NCBI GenBank assembly: GCA_021779095.1
Contig: JAJYBI010000002.1
Coordinates: forward strand, 62,001-126,000
DNA: 64,000 nucleotides
Reading direction: 5' to 3'
From: Deltaproteobacteria bacterium
GTDB taxonomy: Bacteria > Desulfobacterota > Desulfuromonadia > Geobacterales > JAJYBI01
The position numbers were made by a program, and so were the translations under genes. The notes under the pieces were generated by a model, which saw only the letters and a list, made by a program, of their open reading frames with translations, searched no databases and was not told where the DNA came from. Below, piece after piece: positions 33,905 to 42,584 of this stretch; the first letter of the stretch is position 1, and each line of letters starts with the position of its first letter.

Positions 33905-36237
33905 TGCCCGCCTCCGAAACTCACCAGCTTCTTCAACAGCCCCTCGGTCTCCGCCTCCAGCGCCAGAATGTCCCGCGTCACCTCTTCCAGCGACCGCAGC
34001 GGCTTGTGCTGGTAGAAATACTTGTTGAAGCTGATCTCGTAGCCGATCCTGGTCTGGTCGATGTTGATCCACGCCTCGTCCAGATGGGGGCGCACCTCCC
34101 GCAGGAAGTAGCCGTGGATATCTTCCTTCAGCGGCACATTTTCGGTGTCGCGCAGGTCCGATTCGCTGTCGTACTCGACGTACTCGCCTTTGGTCTTTGT
34201 CGGCCAGTAGCCGTAATCGGCCAACTGCTCCCGGGTGCAACGGAGTTCGGCGAGCAGCTCCTCCAGCTTCTTGCCGCTCAGCTTGTGCACCTTCCTGATC
34301 ACCCGCGCGGCCTGCTCGTCGTACCAGCTCACCGCATTGAAGAGCTGGTTGCGCTCGCTGGCCGTGAGCTTGACCTGATGCAACCTGAGCGCGGCGTCGA
34401 CCCGCTCGGTGAACCGGTTGAAGTCCATGAAGAGCTCCTGCCCGACCTCCGCCATGACCGCTTCGGCTACGTCCAGCAGGGCCTTCTGGTACTCCCAGGT
34501 AGCCGGATCGAAGAGCGCCTTGCTCTGTTTGGCGGAAAGGCTGATCTCTTCCTTCTCCAGATGTGCCTCTATCGCCTTGCGGTGGTCCACCAGCTTCGTA
34601 TAGACCTCATCTCCCCACTTCTCCCAGGCCCACTCCATCACCTCGCGCAGGGCCGGGACGAACCGGAGCGTGGCTATCCGCTCGGGGGTGAACTGGGCGG
34701 CCTTGCGGCTTGGACGCTCGATGGTGACCTTGTAGTAGCCGAAGTCGCTGGTGTCGAAGACCTTGGAAATGCCGTCGTTGGGCATGTTGAGGTAGAGCCG
34801 GGTGATCTCGCGGATATGCTCGGGGGCGAACTCGCAGTTTTTGGCGCCGAGGTTCTTGCGCAGTTTGCGGTACATCTGGCTCGCGTCGATGAGCTGCACC
34901 TTGCCGCGCCGTTCCGTCGCCTTCTTGTTGGAAAGCACCCAGACGTAGGTGGTGATGCCGGTGTTGTAGAAGAGGTTGTTGGGGAGCTGGATGATCGCTT
35001 CGAGATAGTCATTCTCGATGATATAGCGGCGGATGTTGCTCTCCCCGCCGCCGGCGTCGCCGGTGAAGAGGGACGAGCCGTTGTGGACCGAAGCGATGCG
35101 CGAGCCGGCCGGCCCTTTGTCCAGGTCCTTCATCTTGTTGACCATCTCCATGAGAAAGAGGAGCTGGCCGTCGGAGGAGCGGGGTGTGGCGGCAACGGTC
35201 TCCTCAATGCCGCGAAAATCTTTCAGCGGCACCTCAAAGCGGCGGTCCAGCACCTCCTTGCCGTCGAGGATGTACTTTTGATCGCCGGCCCAGGATTTAC
35301 CGTAGGGAGGATTGGAAAGCATGAAATCGAATCGCAGCCCGGCGAAGTCGTCACTGGCCAGGGTCGAGCCGCACTTGATGTTCTCGGGGTTGTTCCCCTT
35401 GATCATCATGTCCGACTTGCAGATGGCGTAGGTCTCGTCGTTGATCTCCTTGCCGTAGAGGTAGACGTCGGCCTTGGCGCGGATCAGCCCCTCGGGATCG
35501 GTGATGAAATCCTGGGATTCCGTGAGCATCCCCCCGGACCCGCAGGCCGGATCGTAGACCGTGATGACCGGCGGCAGAGCATCTTTCACCGGCTCGAAAA
35601 TGATGTGGGTCATGAGGTCGATCACCTCACGGGGGGTGAAGTGCTCCCCGGCCTCCTCGTTGTTCTCCTCGTTGAACTTGCGGATCAGCTCCTCGAAGAC
35701 ATACCCCATACCAAGATTGGTCAACGGTGGCAGCTTGCGGCCGTCCGGGTCGCGCATTTCGTTCGGGGTGAGGTTGATGGTGGGGGAGGTGAACTTCTCC
35801 AACACCTCCAGCAGCACATCCTTCTCCGCCATGTGGCCGACCTGGGCGCGCAGCTTGAACTTGTCCACGATCTCCTTGACGTTGTCGCTGAAGCCGTCCA
35901 GATACGCCTTGAAGTTGGCCTCCAGGATCTGGCGGTTGTTGGCGGCGGTATCGACGAGCTTTTTCAGCGTCCAGGGGGAGGTGTTGTAGAAGACATAGCC
36001 GGAAGCCTCCCGAAGCCCGTCCGGCTCCAGGTCGGTGAAGCCGGCGTCGTCGCGCTGGAACGCGACCTCCTCCATGACGGCGTCCTTGGTCGGCTCCAGC
36101 AGACAGTCGAGGCGCCGCAGCACGAACATGGGAAGGATGACGTCACGGTATTTGCCGCGCACATAGACGTCGCGCAGACAGTCGTCGGCGATGGACCAGA
36201 TGAAGGAAACGATTTTATTGTGAACGGAATGATCCAA
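33901..36237 (-). CDS. hsdM: Type I restriction-modification N6-adenine methyltransferase (M subunit)
   Basis: HsdM methylates adenine in the target chosen by HsdS. The 778-residue protein has the HsdM N-terminal helical domain, AdoMet motif I VYDPACGSGGML (about 230-240) and catalytic motif IV LSNPPYGKSW (about 310), with a long C-terminal region ending in helices that contact HsdS. The TTG at 36237 is chosen because AGGAGG lies eight bases upstream and the protein then begins DHSVHNKIVSFIWSIADDCL; the frame is open further upstream without family resemblance. First gene of the hsdM-hsdS-(TA)-hsdR operon. Confidence 0.94.
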   Translation of the reverse strand: MDHSVHNKIVSFIWSIADDCLRDVYVRGKYRDVILPMFVLRRLDCLLEPTKDAVMEEVAFQRDDAGFTDLEPDGLREASGYVFYNTSPWTLKKLVDTAANNRQILEANFKAYLDGFSDNVKEIVDKFKLRAQVGHMAEKDVLLEVLEKFTSPTINLTPNEMRDPDGRKLPPLTNLGMGYVFEELIRKFNEENNEEAGEHFTPREVIDLMTHIIFEPVKDALPPVITVYDPACGSGGMLTESQDFITDPEGLIRAKADVYLYGKEINDETYAICKSDMMIKGNNPENIKCGSTLASDDFAGLRFDFMLSNPPYGKSWAGDQKYILDGKEVLDRRFEVPLKDFRGIEETVAATPRSSDGQLLFLMEMVNKMKDLDKGPAGSRIASVHNGSSLFTGDAGGGESNIRRYIIENDYLEAIIQLPNNLFYNTGITTYVWVLSNKKATERRGKVQLIDASQMYRKLRKNLGAKNCEFAPEHIREITRLYLNMPNDGISKVFDTSDFGYYKVTIERPSRKAAQFTPERIATLRFVPALREVMEWAWEKWGDEVYTKLVDHRKAIEAHLEKEEISLSAKQSKALFDPATWEYQKALLDVAEAVMAEVGQELFMDFNRFTERVDAALRLHQVKLTASERNQLFNAVSWYDEQAARVIRKVHKLSGKKLEELLAELRCTREQLADYGYWPTKTKGEYVEYDSESDLRDTENVPLKEDIHGYFLREVRPHLDEAWINIDQTRIGYEISFNKYFYQHKPLRSLEEVTRDILALEAETEGLLKKLVSFGGGQ

Positions 36238-36574
36238 TGGAAGGGCCTCCTGCTTATTTGCTGACGGGTTTCGACGGTACGTCCGTGACGATCTGCCGGC
36301 ACCCGGACATAGCGGACCGCCAGACAAGCGTTTCTAACTGGCCAACGCAGACAGCGCGACATCATACACAATCCGCGGAGATTATTCAGCTGAATTAATA
36401 CTGGATAGGAAGTTCTGCCGTGTCACAAATTCAGGTCAAACGGGCCGGACAAAGTGAGCAGTGAAATTATTCAGCATTTGACAGCAAAAGGGTGACCACC
36501 ACGAACCCTTCCCCGGCCGTTTCGATCACCTCGTATCGGCCCGAGTGCATCGCCGGGAACCGCCACCCTGATCA
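36238..36574. other. Gap upstream of hsdM with a possible gene remnant
   Basis: This 337-bp stretch should hold the hsd promoter; a 12-bp palindrome ATTCAGCTGAAT (36385-36396) lies in it. On the minus strand 36467-36550 encodes 27 residues (SGRYEVIETAGEGFVVV near the start) that look protein-like but have no partner; this could be a small gene or a remnant. No copy of the tRNA-Ala 3' end was found that would mark an island boundary. Confidence 0.4.
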
Positions 36575-36868
36575 TCAGAGCGGACAGACCACGTCGTCAT
36601 CCATCCCGCGCTCCACCGGATTGCAGGCGCACGACGGATCGCACTCGGCGAGCAGGTAACGTTCAAGGTCACCGTACATTTCACCCACTGTGAGCCAGGC
36701 AGCCTCCACACCGTCAAAATCGGGCGGCGTACCGTCCGCCACGAGCCTTTCGTGCATGTTGTCGATCACCTGTTTGAGATTCCGCATCCGGCAGTAGAGG
36801 GATTTCAACTCGACATACTCGCTCTCCCCCAGTTCCGCCAGCCGTTTCGTATCCAGCGTGCTTGTCAT
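36575..36868 (-). CDS. Small hypothetical protein with C-terminal CxC
   Basis: The 97-residue, mostly helical protein starts MTSTLDTKRLAELGESEYVE and ends with CDPSCACNPVERGMDDDVVC, a cysteine-bearing tail that could bind metal. No family is recognised. The start follows AAAGGTGG. It stands alone between the restriction operon and divergent rtcB. Confidence 0.55.
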   Translation of the reverse strand: MTSTLDTKRLAELGESEYVELKSLYCRMRNLKQVIDNMHERLVADGTPPDFDGVEAAWLTVGEMYGDLERYLLAECDPSCACNPVERGMDDDVVCPL

Positions 36869-37021
36869 GCCGGGCACCACCTTTCCTGCAACATTTTTCC
36901 TTGTTTTCCGCACCCTTATTGTAGCACGAGGGATGCCACGGCGGCACGTCCTCCCTGACACCCCCCTGCCCGCATGTTATACTGTTTACAAGATATGCCA
37001 TCAACGGAGAGGAGATACGCC

Positions 37022-38479
37022 ATGTCGGTTCCCGCCCAGTTGCGCCGCATATCTCCCACGATCTGGGAGCTCCCCGTTTCCTACAGAAAGGGGATGCTGG
37101 TCCCGGCGCGGATCGTCGCCACGGAAGAACTCGTCGCCCGGATGGACCAGGGGGTTTTCGAGCAGGTGGCGAACGTTGCCTGCCTCCCCGGCATCGTCAA
37201 GTACGCGTACTGCATGCCCGACGGCCACTGGGGGTACGGTTTCCCCATCGGCGGTGTCGCCGCCATGGACCCGGCTACCGGCGTCATCTCCCCCGGCGGG
37301 ATCGGCTTCGACATCAACTGCGGCATGCGGCTCGTGCTGACGAACCTGACGGAGGAAGAGGTGCGGCCCCAGCTGCACCACCTGGTGGACCGGCTGTTTG
37401 CCCGCATCCCCACGGGGGTCGGCTGTACCGGTTTCGTGCGCTGTTCCCGCGACGAGTTTCGGGAGGTGCTGGAAAAGGGGTCCCGCTGGTGCCTGGAGCA
37501 CGGCTACGCCTGGCCGGAGGACCTGGAGCTGACGGAGGAAGGGGGCTGCTACGGCGGCGCGAACGCGGAGCAGTGCAGCGAGAAGGCGATCGAGCGCGGC
37601 TTCGACCAGATCGGGACGCTCGGTTCCGGCAACCACTACTGCGAGATCCAGGTGGCGCGAAAGGAGCACATCTACGACGAGGAGACCGCCCGCGCCTTCG
37701 GCATCGCCATCCCCAACCAGGTGGTGATCATGTTCCACTGCGGCAGCAGGGGGTTTGGCCATCAGGTGGCCACCGACTACCTGCAGACCTTCCTGCGGGC
37801 CATGACCACGAAGTACAACATCACCGTCAACGACCGGGAGCTCGCCTGCGCCCCGTTCCGCTCCCCCGAAGGCCAGGCGTACTTCAGCGCCATGAAGTGC
37901 GCCGTCAACATGGGGTTCGCCAACCGTCAGGTGATCCTGCACCGGCTGCGGGAGGTCTTCTCCCACCAGTTCAACCGCTCCCCCGAAGACCTGGGGATGC
38001 GGATGGTGTACGACGTTGCCCACAACACCGCCAAGCTGGAGACCCACCTGGTGGACGGGAAGCGGCGGGAACTCCTGGTGCACCGCAAGGGCTCGACCCG
38101 CGCCTTCGGACCGGGGATGGCGGGCATTCCCGGCTGCTATCGCGAGACCGGGCAACCGGTGATCATCGGCGGCAGCATGGAAACCGGCTCGTACCTCCTG
38201 GCGGGCGAGGCATCGGCAGCCTCCACCTTCTTTTCCACCGCCCACGGCAGCGGCCGTACCATGAGCCGCCACCAGGCGAAAAAGATGGTGAGGGGACAGA
38301 AGCTCCTGCAGGAGATGGAGCACCGGGGGATATACGTGCGCACCGCGTCTTACGGCGGCGTGGCCGAGGAAGCCGGGTTCGCCTACAAGGATATCGACGC
38401 CGTCTCCGCCGCCACGGAGGATGCGGGGTTGAGCCGGCGGGTGGTGAAGCTCATCCCCATCGGCAACATCAAGGGGTAA
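37022..38479 (+). CDS. rtcB: RNA-splicing ligase RtcB
   Basis: RtcB joins RNA 2',3'-cyclic phosphate or 3'-phosphate ends to 5'-OH ends using GTP and Mn2+. The 485-residue protein has the metal and guanylate sites: MPDGHWGYGFPIGGVAA, GIGFDINCGMRLV, LGSGNHYCEIQ, IMFHCGSRGFGHQVA, the HxxN region YDVAHNTAKLE and the guanylylated-histidine region STAHGSGRTMSR. The start MSVPAQLRR follows GGAGAGGAG. Archease lies 20 bp downstream, so the pair is a complete multiple-turnover ligase system. Confidence 0.95.
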   Translation: MSVPAQLRRISPTIWELPVSYRKGMLVPARIVATEELVARMDQGVFEQVANVACLPGIVKYAYCMPDGHWGYGFPIGGVAAMDPATGVISPGGIGFDINCGMRLVLTNLTEEEVRPQLHHLVDRLFARIPTGVGCTGFVRCSRDEFREVLEKGSRWCLEHGYAWPEDLELTEEGGCYGGANAEQCSEKAIERGFDQIGTLGSGNHYCEIQVARKEHIYDEETARAFGIAIPNQVVIMFHCGSRGFGHQVATDYLQTFLRAMTTKYNITVNDRELACAPFRSPEGQAYFSAMKCAVNMGFANRQVILHRLREVFSHQFNRSPEDLGMRMVYDVAHNTAKLETHLVDGKRRELLVHRKGSTRAFGPGMAGIPGCYRETGQPVIIGGSMETGSYLLAGEASAASTFFSTAHGSGRTMSRHQAKKMVRGQKLLQEMEHRGIYVRTASYGGVAEEAGFAYKDIDAVSAATEDAGLSRRVVKLIPIGNIKG

Positions 38480-38499
38480 AAGGAGAAGGGACGTCCGGC

Positions 38500-38931
38500 A
38501 TGCCGTACCGGTTCCTGGAGGATATCGCCACCGCAGACGTGGCGTTCGAAGCGACGGCGGAAAGCCGTACAGGGCTGTTCGCCGAGAGCGCCGCCGCCTT
38601 GCTCGGTACCATGGTGGCGGATCAGTCCACCGTTGTCCGGAAGCGGGAGCTGGCGGTCGAACTGGAGGAGAACGCGTTCGACCTGCTGCTGTTCGCCTTC
38701 CTCCAGGAGCTGGTCTTCCTCAAGGATGCGCGCCGGCTCCTCCTCCATGCCGACGAGGTGCAGATCGTCGAGACGGACGGCGTGTTCCGCCTTCGGGCGA
38801 CCGTTCGCGGCGAAGAGATCGACCGGGAACGCCATCCGCTGCTCGTGGACGTGAAGGCGGTGACCCTGCACCGGTTCCGGGCCGGCTGCGAGGGGGATAC
38901 CTGGCGGGCGGTGGTGGTGCTGGACGTGTAG
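38500..38931 (+). CDS. Archease-like RtcB cofactor
   Basis: The 143-residue protein starts MPYRFLEDIATADVAFEATA and ends with VDVKAVTLHRFRAG..VVVLDV, the archease fold, with acidic metal-binding residues in TADVAFEA and at the C-terminal Asp. Archease speeds RtcB guanylylation and broadens nucleotide use. It lies directly after rtcB with AGGAGAAGG upstream. A typical archease has His where this one has Val in the DHTAD-like motif (IATADVAF), so some ligands differ. Confidence 0.82.
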   Translation: MPYRFLEDIATADVAFEATAESRTGLFAESAAALLGTMVADQSTVVRKRELAVELEENAFDLLLFAFLQELVFLKDARRLLLHADEVQIVETDGVFRLRATVRGEEIDRERHPLLVDVKAVTLHRFRAGCEGDTWRAVVVLDV

Positions 38932-38945
38932 GACGGGAGATGCGG

Positions 38946-39605
38946 ATGAGAGACCTGGATGCACAAAAGGAACGGATGATCCGGATTCACCTGGAAGACC
39001 GCGGGATCAGCGACCCGGCGGTCCTCGCCGCCATGCGGGAGGTACCTCGGGAGGCGTTCGTCGCGGCGGAGATACGGGATGCGGCCTACGACGACCACCC
39101 GCTCCCGATCGAAGAGGGGCAGACCATCTCCCAGCCATACATCGTGGCGTACATGCTGGAGGCGCTGGAGCTCTCCCCCGCCGACCGTACGCTGGAGATC
39201 GGCACCGGCTCCGGCTACGCCGCCGCGGTCCTGAGCCGGTGCGCGGCATCGGTCGTCACGGTGGAGCGGCTGGCGGGGCTGGCGCAATCCGCCCGGCACC
39301 GCCTGGAAACGCTCGGCTACACGAACATCCGGGTCGTCGAAGGGGATGGCACCCTGGGCTGGCCGGACGAGGCTCCCTACGACGCCATCGTCGTCACCGC
39401 CGGCGCGCCGGAGGTACCGGCACCGCTGCTGCTGCAGCTTGCCGTCGGGGGACGGCTCGTCATCCCCGTCGGTGCGGGCGCCTACGATCAGCTGCTGCTG
39501 CGGGTACGGCGTGTCGGCAACGACGACTACCGTACGGAATCGCTCTGCGGGGTCCGGTTCGTGCCGCTCATCGGCGAAGCGGGGTGGCACGAAGGAAAGC
39601 AGTGA
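38946..39605 (+). CDS. pcm: Protein-L-isoaspartate O-methyltransferase
   Basis: Pcm methylates isoaspartyl residues to start repair of aged proteins. The 219-residue protein has VPREAFV, EEGQTISQPYIVAYMLEAL, the AdoMet motif LEIGTGSGYAAAVLSR and YDAIVVTAGAPEVPAPLL. The ATG at 38946 is chosen for spacing from GGGAG; one six bases earlier is possible. Follows the archease gene by 14 bp in the same operon. Confidence 0.93.
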   Translation: MRDLDAQKERMIRIHLEDRGISDPAVLAAMREVPREAFVAAEIRDAAYDDHPLPIEEGQTISQPYIVAYMLEALELSPADRTLEIGTGSGYAAAVLSRCAASVVTVERLAGLAQSARHRLETLGYTNIRVVEGDGTLGWPDEAPYDAIVVTAGAPEVPAPLLLQLAVGGRLVIPVGAGAYDQLLLRVRRVGNDDYRTESLCGVRFVPLIGEAGWHEGKQ

Positions 39606-39643
39606 AACGGAACCGACACCAGATGTCGGGAGGGAGGAATCCC

Positions 39644-41134
39644 ATGACACAGCGGATCGGAAACTTCATCGACGGCAGATGGCGCGAACCGCGCGACGGC
39701 AACCGGTTCGAGAGCCTCAACCCGGCCGACACCCGACAGACCGTCGCCGATGCCCCCCTGTCGGAACGGAGCGACGTGGACGACGCCGTGGCGGCGGCCC
39801 GTTCGGCATTTCCGGCCTGGAGCAGGCTGCCCGCCCCCCGGCGGGCCGAGCTCCTCTACCGGACCGGCGAACTCCTGACCCGGAACAAGCAGCGGCTCGG
39901 CGAACTGGTCACGAAGGAGATGGGAAAGGTGATCGCCGAGGGGCTCGGCGACGTACAGGAAGCGATCGACATCTTCTACTACATGGCCGGCGAGGGGCGC
40001 CGGCTGCAGGGGGAAACGGTACCGTCCGAACTCCCCGACAAGGACTGCAAGAGCATCCGCGAGCCGCTGGGGGTCGTGGCGCTCGTCACCCCCTGGAACT
40101 TCCCCATCGCCATCCCCGCCTGGAAACTGTCCGCCGCCCTCGTCTGCGGGAATACGGCCATCCTCAAGCCCTCGTCGGAGACTCCCGCCTGTGCCGCCGC
40201 CCTCGTGGAGATCCTCGCGGCGGCGGGGTTCCCCCCCGGTGTGGTGAACCTCGTCTGCGGGCCGGGCGAGGAGACGGGCGAATACCTTCTGACCCACCCC
40301 GGCGTGAATGCCGCCTCCTTCACCGGCTCCTGCGCCGCCGGGGAACGGTTGGAGCGGCGGATGGCCGAGCTGCACCGGCCGCTGGCCCTGGAGATGGGGG
40401 GCAAGAACGCCATCGTGCTCATGGACGACGCCGACCTGGAGCTCGCCCTGGAAGGGGTGCTGTGGGGCGGGTTCGGCACGAGCGGCCAGCGCTGCACCGC
40501 CGCGAGCCGGGTCATCGTCCACGAGCGTATCCACGACCGGTTCGTGGAGATCCTCGTAAAACGCGCATCGCAACTCCGGCTCGGCGGCGGACTGGACCCA
40601 ACGACCGACGTGGGACCGCTCATCAACGAGGCGCAGGGGCGGAAGGTGCTGAACTACCTCAGGATAGGGCAGGAGGAAGGTGCCCGGCTCGTGACTGGTG
40701 GCAAGCGGACAGAGGAAGGGGATCTCGCCCACGGCTTCTTCATCGAACCGACAATCTTCACCGGCGTGACGCCGGCCATGCGGATCGCCCGGGAGGAGAT
40801 CTTCGGACCGGTGGTGAGCATCATCCGGTGCGGCTCCTTCGACGAGGCGACCGCCATCGTCAACGGCGTCCCCTTCGGCCTGTCGTCGGCGCTCTACAGC
40901 CGGGACGTGAACACCACCGCACGGGCCGAGCGGGAGTTTGCCACGGGGATCGTCTACATCAACGCCTCCACCATCGGCGCGGAGGTCCACCTCCCCTTCG
41001 GCGGCTGGCGGCATTCGGGCTCGGGACATCCGGAAGCGGGAGGCCGCGGCGGCGCCATCGACTTCTTCAGCCGGATGAAAGTGGTGTACCGGGATTTCAG
41101 TGGCAGGCTGCAGAAGGCACAGATCGACAAGTAA
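39644..41134 (+). CDS. NAD(P)-dependent aldehyde dehydrogenase (semialdehyde type)
   Basis: The 496-residue protein is a classical ALDH: WNFPIAIPAWK with the cofactor-binding Lys-Pro-Ser further on (ILKPSSETP), SFTGSCAAGERL, the general-base Glu in LALEMGGKNAIV, the nucleophile Cys in FGTSGQRCTAASRV and EEIFGPVVSI. Close types include glutarate, succinate and aminoadipate semialdehyde dehydrogenases. With the neighbouring glutaryl-CoA dehydrogenase and class III aminotransferase, glutarate semialdehyde is the favoured substrate (inferred). ATG 39644 follows GGGAGGGAGG. Confidence 0.85.
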   Translation: MTQRIGNFIDGRWREPRDGNRFESLNPADTRQTVADAPLSERSDVDDAVAAARSAFPAWSRLPAPRRAELLYRTGELLTRNKQRLGELVTKEMGKVIAEGLGDVQEAIDIFYYMAGEGRRLQGETVPSELPDKDCKSIREPLGVVALVTPWNFPIAIPAWKLSAALVCGNTAILKPSSETPACAAALVEILAAAGFPPGVVNLVCGPGEETGEYLLTHPGVNAASFTGSCAAGERLERRMAELHRPLALEMGGKNAIVLMDDADLELALEGVLWGGFGTSGQRCTAASRVIVHERIHDRFVEILVKRASQLRLGGGLDPTTDVGPLINEAQGRKVLNYLRIGQEEGARLVTGGKRTEEGDLAHGFFIEPTIFTGVTPAMRIAREEIFGPVVSIIRCGSFDEATAIVNGVPFGLSSALYSRDVNTTARAEREFATGIVYINASTIGAEVHLPFGGWRHSGSGHPEAGGRGGAIDFFSRMKVVYRDFSGRLQKAQIDK

Positions 41135-41144
41135 CTCATAACAC

Positions 41145-41348
41145 CTGCCACGGAGGCACAGAGACAGGGAGAAAAACGACAGTCAATGGCACACGGAACA
41201 GGCGGAAACGTCGGATAAAAGCGGATCAAGCAAGATTTGAAAAATAAAGATTGAGAGATTGATCCGCCGTTATCCGCTTTTTCAGATGTGATCCGTGTCC
41301 CATTAAGGTTTTGAGGTTTTCTCCGAGTCTCCGTGTCTCTGTGGCAGG
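41145..41348. repeat. Repeat B element (MITE-like), upstream of gcdH
   Basis: Left end TGCCACGGAGGCACAGAGAC, right end AGTCTCCGTGTCTCTGTGGCA. A clean inner inverted pair follows: GGCGGAAACGTCGGATAAAA..GCGGATCAA near 41192-41230 against TTGATCCGCCGTTATCCGC near 41260-41280. About 200 bp, no gene. This is the best-preserved nested copy. Confidence 0.85.
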
Positions 41349-41377
41349 TTGAACATGATGTTTCAGGAGACCGTCAC

Positions 41378-42538
41378 ATGTACACCGGCATCGATTACTA
41401 CGACACCGAAAGCGACCTCACCGCCGACCAGAAGCGGATACGGGACCAGGTACGCGCATTCGTGGACCGGGAGGCGCTGCCGCTGGTGCGGGAGCACTAC
41501 CGGGCCGGGACCTTTCCCGTAGAGCTCGTGCCCCGCATGGCGGAGCTGGGGCTCCTCGGGGCGGGGCTTGCCGGCCACGGCCTGCCGGGGATGGACAGCA
41601 TCGCCTACGGGCTCGCCATGCAGGAGCTGGAACGGGGCGATTCGGGACTCAGGAGCTTCGCCTCCGTCCAGGGGGCGCTCGTGATGTACCCGATCCTCGC
41701 TTTCGGCAGCACGGCGCAGCAGAAGCGCTGGCTGCCGCTCCTGGCGTCCGGCCGGGCCATCGGCTGCTTCGCCCTGACGGAGCCCGGCTACGGCTCGGAC
41801 CCGGGGGGGATGCAAACGCGGGCGGAGCGGGACGGCGACGGCTACCTCCTCACCGGCGCCAAGATGTGGATCACCAACGGTACCATCGCCGACCTGGCGC
41901 TCGTCTGGGCGAAGCTGGACGGCACCATCCGCGGGTTCCTCGTGGAGTGCGGCTCCCCCGGCTACACCTCCCGTGAGATCACCGGCAAGCTCTCCCATCG
42001 CGCCTCCGACACGGCGGAGATCACGCTGGACCGGGTGCGCGTTTCCCGCGACGGCCTCCTCCCCGGCGCGAGCGGCCTCAAGAGCGTCCTGGACTGCCTC
42101 GACCAGGCCCGCTACGGCATCGCCTGGGGGGTGCTCGGCGCCGCCCAGGCCTGCTTCGCCGAAGTGCTGGAACACGCGGGACGACGGCAGATCTTCGGCC
42201 GGCCGCTGGCCGCCCGCCAGCTCACCCAGTTAAAGCTCGCGGAGATGCTCACCGAGATCACCAAAGGGCAGCTCCTGACGCTGCAGCTGGCGCGGCTCAG
42301 GGAGTCGGGACGGCTGCGGCCGGAACAGGTGAGCCTCGCCAAGCGGAACAACGCCCGGATGGCGCTGGAGGTCGCCCGCACCGCCCGGGGGATGCTGGGG
42401 GCAAGCGGCATCACCGACTGGCACCAGACCATGCGGCACCTGTGCAACCTGGAGACGGTGGACACCTACGAGGGGACCTACGAGGTGCATACGCTCGTGA
42501 TGGGGCGGGACCTGACCGGCATCGACGCGTTTTCCTGA
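41378..42538 (+). CDS. gcdH: Glutaryl-CoA dehydrogenase (acyl-CoA dehydrogenase family)
   Basis: GcdH oxidises and decarboxylates glutaryl-CoA to crotonyl-CoA. The 386-residue FAD enzyme has features of the glutaryl-CoA branch: LERGDSGLRSFASVQGALVM (with the Arg/Ser region contacting the carboxylate), FALTEPGYGSDPGGMQTRA, and the catalytic Glu in TYEGTYEVHTLVMGRDLTG. Whether it decarboxylates, as in Geobacter metallireducens-type enzymes, cannot be read from motifs alone. ATG follows AGGAGA. It lies between the ALDH and aminotransferase genes. Confidence 0.85.
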   Translation: MYTGIDYYDTESDLTADQKRIRDQVRAFVDREALPLVREHYRAGTFPVELVPRMAELGLLGAGLAGHGLPGMDSIAYGLAMQELERGDSGLRSFASVQGALVMYPILAFGSTAQQKRWLPLLASGRAIGCFALTEPGYGSDPGGMQTRAERDGDGYLLTGAKMWITNGTIADLALVWAKLDGTIRGFLVECGSPGYTSREITGKLSHRASDTAEITLDRVRVSRDGLLPGASGLKSVLDCLDQARYGIAWGVLGAAQACFAEVLEHAGRRQIFGRPLAARQLTQLKLAEMLTEITKGQLLTLQLARLRESGRLRPEQVSLAKRNNARMALEVARTARGMLGASGITDWHQTMRHLCNLETVDTYEGTYEVHTLVMGRDLTGIDAFS

Positions 42539-42584
42539 TACACTTGATTACGGCAGCGCATTCTATCTCATGGGGGAGGCGGAC

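Noticed and set aside
33838..36264. Long open frame antiparallel to hsdM
   Set aside because: It mirrors hsdM codons, has no motif, and HsdM shows full family signatures on the other strand.
28741..36574. Integration-site duplication of the tRNA-Ala 3' end at the far side of the restriction island
   Set aside because: No second copy of the T-arm/acceptor sequence was found up to rtcB.
37489..38499. Open frame leading into archease from inside rtcB
   Set aside because: It is out of frame with RtcB and repetitive in composition; the archease fold starts at the ATG 38500.
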